Shown here in pieces: positions 20,253 to 28,630 of a stretch of 64,000 nucleotides of DNA. The number at the start of each line of letters is the position of its first letter. Positions within the stretch are counted from its first letter, which is position 1. The DNA is from JACCYI01 sp963828075. GTDB lineage: Bacteria; Actinomycetota; Thermoleophilia; Solirubrobacterales; Solirubrobacteraceae. The DNA is taken from the NCBI GenBank assembly GCA_963828075.1, contig CAWHDH010000021.1, positions 3,472,001 through 3,536,000 on the forward strand. The letters run 5' to 3'. The notes below the pieces were generated by a model, which ran no database searches, was not told the origin of the DNA, and saw only the letters and a list, made by a program, of their open reading frames with translations. The position numbers and the translations under genes are program-made.

Positions 20253-20888
20253 GTGAGCCCGGCGGCCATCATCGTGGCCGCCGGGAGCGGCGAGCGCCTT
20301 GGGGCCGGCGTGCCCAAGGCGCTCGTCGTCGTGGGCGGGCGGGCGATGGTCGAGTGGTCGGTGGACGCGGTGCGCGCCGCCGGCATCGACCGGTTCGTCG
20401 TCGTCCTTCCACCCGGGCACGCCATGCCGGACGGGGTGCTCGGCGGCGCGACGCGCTCGGAGTCCGTGCGCAACGGCCTCGCGGCGCTCGGTGAGGTCGA
20501 CCGCGTCGTCGTCCACGACGCCGCGCGCCCGCTCGTCGGGCCGGAGCTGTTCACCCGCTGCCTCGCCGCGCTCGACGACGCCGACGCCGCGATCGCCGCC
20601 GCGCGGGTGACCGACACGATCAAGGAGGCCGGCGAGGACCGGCGGGTCGCGGCCACCCTCGACCGCTCCCGGCTATGGGCGGTGCAGACGCCCCAGGCGT
20701 TCCGTGGCGAGGTGCTGGCGCGCGCGCTCGCCCAGCCGGACGAGGTGCTGCGCGCCGCCACCGACGACGCCGCCCTGGTCGAGCGGCTGGGTGGCACGGT
20801 GCAGCTCGTCGAGTCGTCGCCGGCGAACTTCAAGGTGACCACGCCGCACGATCTCGAGGTCGCCGAGCTGCTGCTGGGCCGGCGCTGA
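20253..20888 (+). CDS. ispD: 2-C-methyl-D-erythritol 4-phosphate cytidylyltransferase
   Basis: IspD is step three of the MEP isoprenoid pathway, forming CDP-methylerythritol. The 211-aa protein has the nucleotide-binding AAIIVAAGSGERLGAGVPKAL, RSESVRNGL, VVHDAARPLV, the Thr/Asp segment VTDTIKEA, QTPQAFR and the DDAALVE/NFKVTTPHDL end. All are IspD hallmarks. The start is GTG 20253. It is followed by a PHP-family gene that separates it from ispF. Confidence 0.95.
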   Translation: MSPAAIIVAAGSGERLGAGVPKALVVVGGRAMVEWSVDAVRAAGIDRFVVVLPPGHAMPDGVLGGATRSESVRNGLAALGEVDRVVVHDAARPLVGPELFTRCLAALDDADAAIAAARVTDTIKEAGEDRRVAATLDRSRLWAVQTPQAFRGEVLARALAQPDEVLRAATDDAALVERLGGTVQLVESSPANFKVTTPHDLEVAELLLGRR

Positions 20889-20912
20889 AGCGTCCGGGTA
20901 CGCTGCCGAGCC

Positions 20913-21740
20913 GTGCTCACCGACTATCACCTCCACCTGCGCCCGGACGACGCGGACGCTCGCCCCGAGCACTACTTCACCGCCGGCAACGCCGAGCGAT
21001 ACCGCGAGGCGGCGACCGAGCGTGGCGTGACCGAGCTGGGCGTGGCGGAGCACGTCTACCGCTTCAGCGCCGCGCTCGACGTCTGGAGGCACCCGTTCTG
21101 GCTCCCGTACGCGACGGACGACCTCGACGCCTACTGCGACTTCGTCCGCGAGCGGACCGACCTCAGGCTGGGCATCGAGGCCGACTTCATCGCCGGCCGC
21201 GAGGACCAGATGGCGAACCTGCTCGACGGCCGCGACTGGGACTTCGTGGTCGGCTCGGTGCACTTCCTCCGCGAGCACTCGATCGACACCGAGGACTACT
21301 CGATCTGGGGCACCGGCGAGTCCGCCGACAAGGTCTGGCGCCGGTATTTCGAGACGACCGCCGCCGCGGCCCAGACCGGCCTCTACGACGTCATGAGCCA
21401 CCCGGACCTCGTCAAGGTCTGGGGCCGCGACGCCCCCCGCCCTGACCGCGACCTGCGCTTCTACTACGAGCCCGCGGTCGAGGCGTACGCCGATGTGGGC
21501 GTCGCGGTCGAGCTCTCGACCGCCGGCCTGCGCAAGCCCGTCGAGGAGATCTACCCGGCCCAGGCAATGCTCGAGATGCTCGTCGACGCCGGCTGTCCGA
21601 TCGCGCTGTCCTCAGACGCGCACACGCCCGAGGACGTCGCCTACCGCTACGACGACGCGCTCACGGCGCTCGAGTCGGCGGGGGTACGCGAGATCGCCGT
21701 CTTCGATCGGCGGCGCCGGCGGATGGAACCGATCGGGTGA
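20913..21740 (+). CDS. PHP-domain phosphatase, histidinol-phosphatase-like
   Basis: The 275-aa protein begins MLTDYHLHLRPDD, the first His-x-His metal motif of PHP enzymes. Further metal ligands are visible: GVAEHVY, GIEADFI, VVGSVHFL, MSHPDLVKV and the final LSSDAHTP. The family includes histidinol phosphatase (HisK), which is the most likely activity, but other phosphoester substrates are possible. Start GTG 20913 lies 8 nt after TACGCT. It sits between ispD and ispF and overlaps ispF by 4 bp (GTGA), so the three are probably co-expressed. Confidence 0.85.
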   Translation: MLTDYHLHLRPDDADARPEHYFTAGNAERYREAATERGVTELGVAEHVYRFSAALDVWRHPFWLPYATDDLDAYCDFVRERTDLRLGIEADFIAGREDQMANLLDGRDWDFVVGSVHFLREHSIDTEDYSIWGTGESADKVWRRYFETTAAAAQTGLYDVMSHPDLVKVWGRDAPRPDRDLRFYYEPAVEAYADVGVAVELSTAGLRKPVEEIYPAQAMLEMLVDAGCPIALSSDAHTPEDVAYRYDDALTALESAGVREIAVFDRRRRRMEPIG

Positions 21741-22237
21741 GCGGGCCGCGGACCGGAATCGGCGTCGACTCGCACGCGTTCGCGGAGGGACGGGCGCTCA
21801 TCCTGGGCGGCGTCGAGATCCCCTACGAACGCGGACTGGCGGGCCATTCGGACGCCGACGTCCTGACCCACGCCATCATCGACGCGCTGCTCGGCGCCGC
21901 GGCGCTCGGTGACATCGGGCAGCACTTCCCCGACACCGACCCGACCTTCAAGGACGCCGACTCGCTGGCGCTGCTGCGCGAGGTGGTCGCGCGGGTGGCG
22001 GCGGCGGGGTGGCAGGCGGTCCACGTCGACGCCACCGTGATGATGGAGCAGCCGAAGCTGGGGCCCTACCGCGAGGCGATCCGCGAGCGGCTGGCGGCTG
22101 TGCTGGCGCTCCGGGTCGGCGCCGTGAACGTCAAGGCGACGACCGGCGAAGGGATGGGCTTCGTGGGGCGCGGGGAGGGGGCAGCCGCGATGGCCGTTGC
22201 GACGGTGGAGCCGGCGGCTCCGGAACCGCGCTCATAG
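21737..22237 (+). CDS. ispF: 2-C-methyl-D-erythritol 2,4-cyclodiphosphate synthase
   Basis: IspF closes the cyclodiphosphate in the MEP pathway. The 166-aa protein has GIGVDSHAF (metal ligands Asp and His), AGHSDADVLTHAIIDALLGAA with the third zinc His, GDIGQHFPDTDP, and the C-terminal KATTGEGMGFVGRGEGAAAMA. Start GTG 21737 overlaps the PHP gene stop. Its last 107 bp overlap the 3' end of the convergent XRE gene, whose tail there is probably unimportant. Confidence 0.95.
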   Translation: MSGPRTGIGVDSHAFAEGRALILGGVEIPYERGLAGHSDADVLTHAIIDALLGAAALGDIGQHFPDTDPTFKDADSLALLREVVARVAAAGWQAVHVDATVMMEQPKLGPYREAIRERLAAVLALRVGAVNVKATTGEGMGFVGRGEGAAAMAVATVEPAAPEPRS

Positions 22238-22466
22238 CAGGAGCGCCGCCGACGCGGGGGAACGGCTCGATCGAGAAGGCGACCTCCGCCGGCACGCCGA
22301 AGAAGGCGGCGATCCGCAGCGCCAGGTGCAGGCTGGGGCTGTACTCGCCGCGCTCGAGGTAGCCGATCGTCTGGTAGTGGACGCCGAGCGCGTCGGCGAG
22401 CTCGCGCCGCGAGATGCCCTGCTCCGCGCGCAAGCGCGCGATCCGGTTGTGGACGATCTCGGTCAC
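22131..22466 (-). CDS. XRE-family helix-turn-helix regulator
   Basis: The 111-aa protein has a Cro/C1-type HTH in residues 5-62 (RIARLRAEQGISRRELADAL, HYQTIGYLERGEYSPSL, LALRIAAFFGVP). This matches small one-domain XRE regulators of about 65-75 residues. The remaining 40 residues, rich in Pro/Arg/Ser, are encoded antisense to the end of ispF and look like read-through. It is the last gene of a minus-strand operon with an ABC exporter. A direct repeat upstream of that operon is its likely binding site. Start GTG 22466. Confidence 0.85.
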   Translation of the reverse strand: MTEIVHNRIARLRAEQGISRRELADALGVHYQTIGYLERGEYSPSLHLALRIAAFFGVPAEVAFSIEPFPRVGGAPAMSAVPEPPAPPSQRPSRLPPPRAPRSPSLRRSSP

Positions 22467-22494
22467 GCCCGAGACCGGCCCGCTGCCGGCGCGC

Positions 22495-23348
22495 TCATCG
22501 CACCCACTGCAGCGCGGCCTGCCGAGCCGCCTCGACCTGCGAGGCCGACTGGCGCCGAGCCATGCGGCGGAGCACGATCGGCGTGACGATCATCCCGGCG
22601 ATCGCCCATGCCCCGAGGACGAGCACGGTCTCGGGCGTTCGCCAACCGCCGCCGACCTCCACCGCCGCGGCCGAGTCGGGGAGGAACGCCGACCGCATGC
22701 CGAGCCCGAACCAGTACATCGGGAAGATCTGTGCGACCACCTGCAGCCATCCCCACAGCTGCTGGATGGGGAAGAGGATGCCGGAGATGCCGCCCATCAC
22801 CACGATGGGCAACATCCCCCAGGTGCCGACCTTCTGCGTGCTGGGCACCAGCGCTCCGATGACCATCCCGATCGGCATCGTGGCCAGCAGCCCGAGCACG
22901 AGGACCCAGGCGACGGTCAGCCACCCGGCGGCGCCGCGGGCCATCAGATCGTCGAAGAGCAGGAAGCTCGGCACGAGGATCCCACCAGCTGCGGCAGGAT
23001 GCCCAGGCTGTGCGAGAGCAGCTGGCTGGTGAAGTAGCCGCGAAGCCCGTGGGGAACCGCCTTGTGGCGCAGCAGCGTGCCGTCCTCGCGCTCCATCGCC
23101 AGCGCGTACGCCGGCCCGATGACGAGGCCGAACGTGACCAGCCCGCCGACGATGCTCGGCAGCGCGACCGACGGGACGAGGAGGCCGGTGCCCTCGACCT
23201 CGTCGTTGCGGCGGATCACGAGATAGCCGAGCACCGCGAGACCGGTGAAGAGGTAGAAGCCCTGGTCCTGCGCGCTTTTCAGGCTCTGGCAGAACTCCAC
23301 CCAGCCGCGCCGGAGCCCGAGGCGGACGGCGTGCACGCCCGGGCTCAT
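22495..23348 (-). pseudogene. ABC-2 type permease, split by a frameshift
   Basis: Two reading frames together form one ABC-2 permease of about 285 residues. The first (23348 down to about 22981) carries the N-terminal half with three membrane segments and ends ...SHSLGILPQLVG. The second continues ILVPSFLLFDDLMARG and holds the remaining helices, including PIVVMGGISGILFP. The break is at the G-run of GTGGGATC (plus-strand 22981-22983); one more G would restore the frame. It may be a true null allele or a base missed in sequencing. The gene overlaps the ATPase stop by ATGA. Confidence 0.8.
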
Positions 23349-24295
23349 CGCCTCGCCTCTTCTTCCTGCTCCTGCGAGTGCACCAGCGACATGTACGTGT
23401 CCTCCAGGCTCGCGCGGCGCACCTCGAGATCGGCGACGTCGTCGCCCTGCTCGGCGAGCAGCCGGCGGACGAAAGCCGTCGCGTCAGCGGTCGCGTGCAC
23501 GAACGTCTCGCCCGCCTGGGACCAGCGCACCTCGGCGCGGCCCGCCACCCGGCTGGCGAGCTGGTCGGCGCTGCCGTCGGCGACGATCGTGCCGTCGGCG
23601 AGGATCAGGATGCGGTCGGCGAGCTTCTCGGCCTCGTCGAGGTCGTGGGTCGTCAGCAGGATCGTGGTGTTCTCGAGGTCGGAGAGCCGGTGCACGAGGT
23701 CGTGGAACTCCCGCCGCGCGTGCGGGTCGAAGCCGGCCGTCGGCTCGTCCAGGAACAGCAGCTCGGGGCGTCCGACGATGCCCACGGCCACGTCGAGGCG
23801 CCGGCGCTGCCCGCCCGAGAGCGTCGCGATCTTCTGCTCGGCCAGCTCGCCGAGCCCGACCATCTCGATCAGCGCGTCGGTGTCGTACGGCCGCGGCCGG
23901 TCGGGCGTGGAGTAGGGCGCGTAGTAGCCGCCGAGCTGCGTGAGCAGGCGGCGCGCCGTCCACCGCGGATGGTCGCGCCACGACTGGAGCACGACGCCGG
24001 TGCGCGCCCGCCAATCCTCGCCCGCGCGCGCGGGGTCCTCGCCGAGGATGCTGACGTCGCCGGCCGAGCGGATCCGGAAACCCTCGAGGATCTCGATCGT
24101 GGTCGTCTTCCCGGCGCCGTTCGGCCCGAGCAGGCAGATCACCTCGCCCGGCCAGACGTCGAAGCCGACGCCGGCCAGCACGTCGCGCTCGCCGTAGCGC
24201 ATCCGCAGACCACGGACGGCGATGACCGGCTCGTCTGTCGCCGGCCAGTCCGTCGGGCTGCTCGCCAGATGCTGCTCCCTCTCCAAGCTCGGCAT
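23345..24295 (-). CDS. ABC transporter ATP-binding protein (DrrA/multidrug export type)
   Basis: The 316-aa ATPase has Walker A LLGPNGAGKTTTIE (near residue 55), signature LSGGQRRRLDVA, Walker B LLFLDEPTAGFDP and the H-loop TTHDLDEAE. An about 80-residue C-terminal extension is typical of DrrA-type export ATPases. It pairs with the overlapping ABC-2 permease and probably exports a drug or lipid. ATG 24295 was chosen: TACGGT lies 8 nt upstream. A GTG at 24313 is possible but would overlap the promoter. Confidence 0.9.
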   Translation of the reverse strand: MPSLEREQHLASSPTDWPATDEPVIAVRGLRMRYGERDVLAGVGFDVWPGEVICLLGPNGAGKTTTIEILEGFRIRSAGDVSILGEDPARAGEDWRARTGVVLQSWRDHPRWTARRLLTQLGGYYAPYSTPDRPRPYDTDALIEMVGLGELAEQKIATLSGGQRRRLDVAVGIVGRPELLFLDEPTAGFDPHARREFHDLVHRLSDLENTTILLTTHDLDEAEKLADRILILADGTIVADGSADQLASRVAGRAEVRWSQAGETFVHATADATAFVRRLLAEQGDDVADLEVRRASLEDTYMSLVHSQEQEEEARR

Positions 24296-24303
24296 CGTTC
24301 GCA

Positions 24304-24342
24304 ACCGTAGCACACCTACTACAAATGGAGCACATGTACTAC
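24304..24342 (-). promoter_or_regulatory. Promoter and tandem operator of the ABC exporter-XRE operon
   Basis: On the minus strand GTAGTAnnTGTGCT occurs twice (24342-24329 and 24322-24309), 20 bp apart, i.e. on one face of the helix. The second copy runs into the -10 box TACGGT (24309-24304), 8 nt from the ATG. This fits repression by the XRE protein encoded at the operon end. The rest of the gap to 24424 shows nothing else. Confidence 0.5.
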
Positions 24343-24424
24343 GCGAGGTCCCGGCCCCTCCTCGGGGTCGAGGGCTCGGAACTGCGCTCTTAGGAAGAGG
24401 GTTCGGATTGGGGGCGGAGGCGGC

Positions 24425-24913
24425 TCAGGCGGCCGAGCGCGCGGCGCGGCGCTCGGCGGCCTGCTCGCGCAGCTGCTGGTGCTCGACCTGGCGCTTGAGC
24501 TGCCAGAGGCTGCGGCGCAGGTGGCCGCGGACCGACGGCGCGGCGACCTGCTCGGCGACCCAGCCGAGGATCCCGGAGCCGGCGATCCCGTAGGCGAGGC
24601 GCAGCTCGACGCGCGTGCGCCCCGGGACCTTCTCGCGCAGGCGCCAGCGGCCTCGCTGGTCGATCCCCGTCACCGAGGTCCACGCCAGATCGGTCGGCGG
24701 CACGTGCTCGACGACCTCGATCAGCCCGCCGACCTCGGCCGAGCCGACCCGCATGAGCATCCGGTAGCGCGCGCCGAGGCCCTCGCGCTGCTCGCCGGCG
24801 ACCTCCCAGCGGGTGATCCCGGACATGAAGTGCAGATACCGCGACGGATCGGAGATCTCGCGCCAGACGAGCTCGGCCGGCGCGTTGACCTCGATCGTGG
24901 CGACCGCTCTCAT
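24425..24913 (-). CDS. SRPBCC (START-like) family protein
   Basis: The 162-aa protein starts MRAVATIEVNAPAELVWREI, the first strand and helix of the Bet v1/START-like fold, and continues with YLHFMSGITRWEVAGEQ. It belongs to the polyketide cyclase/dehydrase and lipid-transport superfamily, which binds hydrophobic ligands. An Arg/Gln/Glu-rich helical tail (130-162) is extra. ATG 24913 overlaps the stop of the upstream acyltransferase (ATGA), so the pair is co-translated and may handle the same lipid. Confidence 0.85.
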   Translation of the reverse strand: MRAVATIEVNAPAELVWREISDPSRYLHFMSGITRWEVAGEQREGLGARYRMLMRVGSAEVGGLIEVVEHVPPTDLAWTSVTGIDQRGRWRLREKVPGRTRVELRLAYGIAGSGILGWVAEQVAAPSVRGHLRRSLWQLKRQVEHQQLREQAAERRAARSAA

Positions 24914-25956
24914 CCGATCACCGGGAAGCGCCGCTCCGCCGCGAGGGCGTCGAGGGTCTCCTGCATCGTGCGCATGAGATGGTCGTAGATCTCGTCGACG
25001 TCGGGATCGGGGCCGAACTCGTCCTCGAGGTCGACCGCCGGCAGCACCTCGGTGGTGATCTTCGCCGGCAGCGGGATGTGGCCGGCCATGTCGCCGATGT
25101 TCAGGCCCCACGGTGGCGCGATCGAGATCGGCAGCACCTTGAGCCGGAAGAGCTTGTCGAGGGCGAGCAGGCGCGCCAGCGACTCGCCGCGCGAGAGGAA
25201 CAACGCCGTCTCCTGGCCGCCGATCGAGACGACGGGGACGATCGGGACGCCCTCGTCGAGCGCGAGCCGGATGAATCCGCGGCGGCCGCCGAAGTCGACC
25301 TTCGCGCTCTGCCAGCTGGGGCGGTGGACCTCGTAGTCGCCGCCGGGGTAGACGAGCACGGCGGCGCCGGACTGCAGCGCGCGGCGCGCGTTCTCGTGCG
25401 ATGCGGCCACGGTCCCGTACTTGCGCAGGAAGGACAGGCCCGGCATCGACAGCACCAGATTGTGGGCGAGCTGGTAGAAGGGGCGCTCGACCCCGAAGTA
25501 GGTCGAGAACGCGAGCGTCAGCACGGTCGTGTCGGGCGTCAGGTTGCCGCCCGAGTGGTTGCCGACCAGCAGGACGCCGCCGTCCTCGGGCACGTTGCCC
25601 AGGCCGCGCACCTCGGCCCGGAAGTAGAGCGAGTTGAGCAGCCACAGCCGCGGCAGTGACTCGCGGATGTAGTCGGGGTCGCGCTCGTCGAGGTCGGCCG
25701 GCGGGATCCGGCTGGTGACGAGCCCGGAGAGGCCGCGCATCGCCCGCCGGGCGAGCCCTTCGAGGCCCGAGCCGCCCTTCTCGAGCTTCGGGGCGCTCGT
25801 GGCATGCCCGTTGGCCTCGGGCTCGGCGTCACCGCCCTGGGCGCGCTCTCGCGCGGCCTCCGCCACGCGCCGGGCCTGCTCTGCGTCGCCGTGTCCGTTG
25901 CGCTTCTGTGCGCGGCCGGCAGCGCCGGCGGCAGGGACTTCGCCCTGGTCGTCCAT
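24910..25956 (-). CDS. Lysophospholipid acyltransferase-like protein (PlsC superfamily)
   Basis: The 348-aa protein has a charged disordered N-terminus (1-60). The acyltransferase core begins LLVGNHSGGNLTPDT, a spaced variant of the HX4D motif, and continues VLVYPGGDYEVHRPSW (in place of FPEGTR) and GVPIVPVVSIGG. This variant is seen in actinobacterial relatives of glycerol-acyltransferases. The acyl acceptor is unknown. It is coupled to the START-like gene downstream and lies 21 bp after the alpha/beta-hydrolase, suggesting a small lipid-metabolism operon. Confidence 0.85.
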   Translation of the reverse strand: MDDQGEVPAAGAAGRAQKRNGHGDAEQARRVAEAARERAQGGDAEPEANGHATSAPKLEKGGSGLEGLARRAMRGLSGLVTSRIPPADLDERDPDYIRESLPRLWLLNSLYFRAEVRGLGNVPEDGGVLLVGNHSGGNLTPDTTVLTLAFSTYFGVERPFYQLAHNLVLSMPGLSFLRKYGTVAASHENARRALQSGAAVLVYPGGDYEVHRPSWQSAKVDFGGRRGFIRLALDEGVPIVPVVSIGGQETALFLSRGESLARLLALDKLFRLKVLPISIAPPWGLNIGDMAGHIPLPAKITTEVLPAVDLEDEFGPDPDVDEIYDHLMRTMQETLDALAAERRFPVIG

Positions 25957-25977
25957 CCCCGGAATTGTACGAGGCGG

Positions 25978-27231
25978 CTAGGCGGCCTTCGTTTGCCGCG
26001 CGCTGGGCACAGCGGCGAGGCGCTGCGGCCGGCCGAGGGGATCGACGCGGGCGAAGAACCGCGCGATCAGGCCGTTGGTCTGCAGCGGCCGCTCGATCTG
26101 CGGCGCGTGGCCGCAGGCCTGCAGGACGATCTGCTCGGCGCCAGGCAGCCAGCGCTCGACGTGGTGGCGGAAGCCGGCGGGGATCAGCTTGTCGTGCGAG
26201 GACCACACGAACAACGCGGGGCGCTCCAGCTTGGCCAGGCGCGGGTAGAAGCCGTGTTCGCCGAACGGCGCGTCGAGGTAGATCGCGCGCGCCGAGGCCA
26301 GGAACGCGAGCCGCGCGCCCGCCGAGCGGTACGTCCGCTCGAACTCGTCGACCACGATGTCGCCGAGGCTGGGGTCCACGAGGTCGCGGTCGGCGAACAG
26401 CGACCAGAACTGCCGCTCGATCCGCGCGCGCCCGAGGGAGTGGGGCAGGGCGGCGAACTCGGGGCGCAGGAACCGGACGACCGGGTGCAGGCCGCGCTTG
26501 ACGAACGCGACGGCGGGGCACAGCAGGGCGAGGCCGTCGACCCGCTCGGGATGGGTCAGCGCCACCTCGATGGCGGCCCGGCCGCCCATCGAGTTGCCGA
26601 CGAAGTGGGCGTGCTCGATGCCGAGCTCGTCCATGACGCCGAGGACCGCCTTCGCGAAGAACGTGGGGCCGTACTGCGCCAGCGTGGGCTTGCTCGACGC
26701 ACCGAAGCCGGGCAGGTCCAGCGCGTGGACGCGGTAGCCGTCGCGGCTCAGCGCGGCCGCGGTGTCGAAGAACGAGGACTTCGCCGCTCCCAGGCCGTGC
26801 AGGAGCACGACGTCGCGCCCCTCGCCCATGGTCAGCGTCGAGATCCGCAGCTTGCCCGTCGTGACGTTGTGGATGCGCAGGAGGGGCGGGCGGCCGCCGG
26901 GCAGGCGGAACATGCCCTCGAAGCCGATCGCGACGTCGAGGTCGCCGCGGGCGTAGAGCCGGCGCTGGGAGAAGGCCTCGATGCCGCTGATCCGGCCGTC
27001 GCGCAGCTCGAGCCAGGTCGGCGCGTCGGTCCCGATCGTCACGTCCGGGCGTCGCGAGGTGACCCCGAGGCGGACGCGCGCGCCGTGCGGCGTACATCGG
27101 ACCTCCCACGTCTGGCCGACGTCGCCGAGGCGTACGTGGTAGGTGGCGTCGAAGCCGTCCTCAGCGCCGAGGTACCGCTCGGGGAGCGTGCGGAAGGCAC
27201 GCTCGAGGAGTTGACCCGGCACGGGCGGCAC
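25978..27231 (-). CDS. Alpha/beta-hydrolase with N-terminal SCP2-like segment
   Basis: The 417-aa protein has an N-terminal lipid-binding-like region (1-125, TYHVRLGDVGQTWEVRC, RPDVTIGTDAPTWLEL resembling SCP2). A classical alpha/beta-hydrolase follows: oxyanion HGLGAAKSSF, nucleophile elbow GNSMGG, Asp region SSHDKLIP and catalytic His in CGHAPQIE. The substrate is probably a lipid ester or lactone, given the acyltransferase and START-like neighbours. Start GTG 27231 was chosen because the SCP2-like part begins there. It is divergent from cysS by 43 bp. Confidence 0.85.
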   Translation of the reverse strand: MPPVPGQLLERAFRTLPERYLGAEDGFDATYHVRLGDVGQTWEVRCTPHGARVRLGVTSRRPDVTIGTDAPTWLELRDGRISGIEAFSQRRLYARGDLDVAIGFEGMFRLPGGRPPLLRIHNVTTGKLRISTLTMGEGRDVVLLHGLGAAKSSFFDTAAALSRDGYRVHALDLPGFGASSKPTLAQYGPTFFAKAVLGVMDELGIEHAHFVGNSMGGRAAIEVALTHPERVDGLALLCPAVAFVKRGLHPVVRFLRPEFAALPHSLGRARIERQFWSLFADRDLVDPSLGDIVVDEFERTYRSAGARLAFLASARAIYLDAPFGEHGFYPRLAKLERPALFVWSSHDKLIPAGFRHHVERWLPGAEQIVLQACGHAPQIERPLQTNGLIARFFARVDPLGRPQRLAAVPSARQTKAA

Positions 27232-27260
27232 AGTACCCCCCGAGGCGGCGGGGCAGTCAC

Positions 27261-27266
27261 TATCGT
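27261..27266 (+). promoter_or_regulatory. Predicted -10 element of cysS
   Basis: TATCGT lies 8 nt before the GTG of cysS, identical in sequence and spacing to the dusB element. It predicts a leaderless or near-leaderless mRNA. Confidence 0.4.
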
Positions 27267-27274
27267 CCCCCAAA

Positions 27275-28630
27275 GTGCGCACGATTCGCCTGCACGACAC
27301 CCGTTCCGGCGGCCTCGTCGAGCTCCAGCCGCGGGACCCGGGGCGGGTCGGCATCTACTCCTGCGGCCCCACGGTCTACTCGCGCGTGCACGTGGGCAAC
27401 GCCCGGCCGTACGTCGTTCCGAGCCAGCTCAAGCGGTTCCTCGAGCGCGAGGGCTACGAGGTCACGCTGGTCATCAACGTCACCGACATCAACGACAAGA
27501 TCTACGTCGCGGCGGCCGAGGCGGGGGTCGGCTCGGCGGCGCTGGCCGAGGAGATGACCGCTCACTACGTCGCCGACACCGACGGCCTGGGGCTCGGGCG
27601 CCCCGATCACGAGCCGCTCGCCTCGGAGACGATCGGCCCCATCGTCGCGCTCATCGCCGAGCTGATCGAGCGCGGCCACGCCTACGAGGCCGGCGGCGAC
27701 GTCTACTTCGCCGTGCGCTCGCTGCCCGGCTACGGCGAGCTCTCCCACCGCGACGTCGACGCCATGGACCAGGGCGAGGGGGTCGAGGGCGCCGACCGCA
27801 AGCGCGATCCGCTCGATTTCGCGCTGTGGAAGGCGAACAAGCCCGACGAGGACAAGGCGTGGGACTCCCCGTGGGGGCCGGGCCGGCCCGGCTGGCACAT
27901 CGAGTGCTCGGCGATGGCCGAGGAGCTGCTCGGCGTCGAGCTCGACATCCACACCGGCGGCGTCGACCTGACGTTCCCGCACCACGAGAACGAGGCGGCG
28001 CAGACCCTGGCCGCGCGGGGGCGCCCGCTCGCCCGGATCTGGATGCACAACGGGATGATCCAGCTCGGGGCCGACGAGAAGATGTCCAAGTCGCTGGGGA
28101 ACATCCGCGGCCTCGGCGAGGCGCTCGCCGAGGTCGGCCGCGACGCGCTGCTCATGTACTTCTGCAGCGGCCACTACCGCCAGCCCGTGGCCTACGACCA
28201 CGAGCGCCTCGAGGAGGCCACGGCGCGGGTGGCGCGCGTCCGCGAGGCCGGCCGGCGCCTGGAGCCTGGGCCGTCGCCGGAGGACCTCTCGCCGCTGCGC
28301 GACGCGTTCTTCGATGCGCTGGCCGACGACTTCAACACCGCGCGGGCGCTCGGGGCGGCGTTCGAGTGGATTCGCGAGGCCAACCGGCGCGGGAGCGGCG
28401 TCGGCGACGAGCACCTACGCGACATGCTGGGCGTCCTGGGCCTCGACAACCTGCTCGATCCCGAGTCCGAGGGGCCGCCGCCCGAGGCGGTCGCGCTGGC
28501 GGCGCGGCGCTCGGAGGCCCGCGCCCGGCGGGACTTCGCCGAGGCGGACCGGCTGCGCGACGAGCTGCGCGCGCAGGGCTGGGAGGTCCGCGACGGCGCG
28601 AACGGGCCCGAGCTCGTGCCCGCCGGGTGA
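27275..28630 (+). CDS. cysS: Cysteine--tRNA ligase
   Basis: CysRS charges tRNA-Cys. The 451-aa class I enzyme shows IYSCGPTVY with the zinc Cys, HVGNARPY (HIGH-type), the zinc-site WHIECSAMA and FPHHENEAAQT, and ADEKMSKSLGN (KMSKS). The helical anticodon-binding C-terminal domain follows. The start is GTG 27275. rlmB overlaps its stop by 4 bp (GTGA), the same cysS-rlmB pair seen in Bacillus and Mycobacterium. Confidence 0.96.
   Translation: MRTIRLHDTRSGGLVELQPRDPGRVGIYSCGPTVYSRVHVGNARPYVVPSQLKRFLEREGYEVTLVINVTDINDKIYVAAAEAGVGSAALAEEMTAHYVADTDGLGLGRPDHEPLASETIGPIVALIAELIERGHAYEAGGDVYFAVRSLPGYGELSHRDVDAMDQGEGVEGADRKRDPLDFALWKANKPDEDKAWDSPWGPGRPGWHIECSAMAEELLGVELDIHTGGVDLTFPHHENEAAQTLAARGRPLARIWMHNGMIQLGADEKMSKSLGNIRGLGEALAEVGRDALLMYFCSGHYRQPVAYDHERLEEATARVARVREAGRRLEPGPSPEDLSPLRDAFFDALADDFNTARALGAAFEWIREANRRGSGVGDEHLRDMLGVLGLDNLLDPESEGPPPEAVALAARRSEARARRDFAEADRLRDELRAQGWEVRDGANGPELVPAG

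Noticed and set aside
25804..28626. Very long plus-strand open frame running into rlmB
   Set aside because: It is antisense to the alpha/beta-hydrolase and out of frame with cysS. Only its last part (from GTG 28627) is a real gene, rlmB; the rest is a by-product of high GC.
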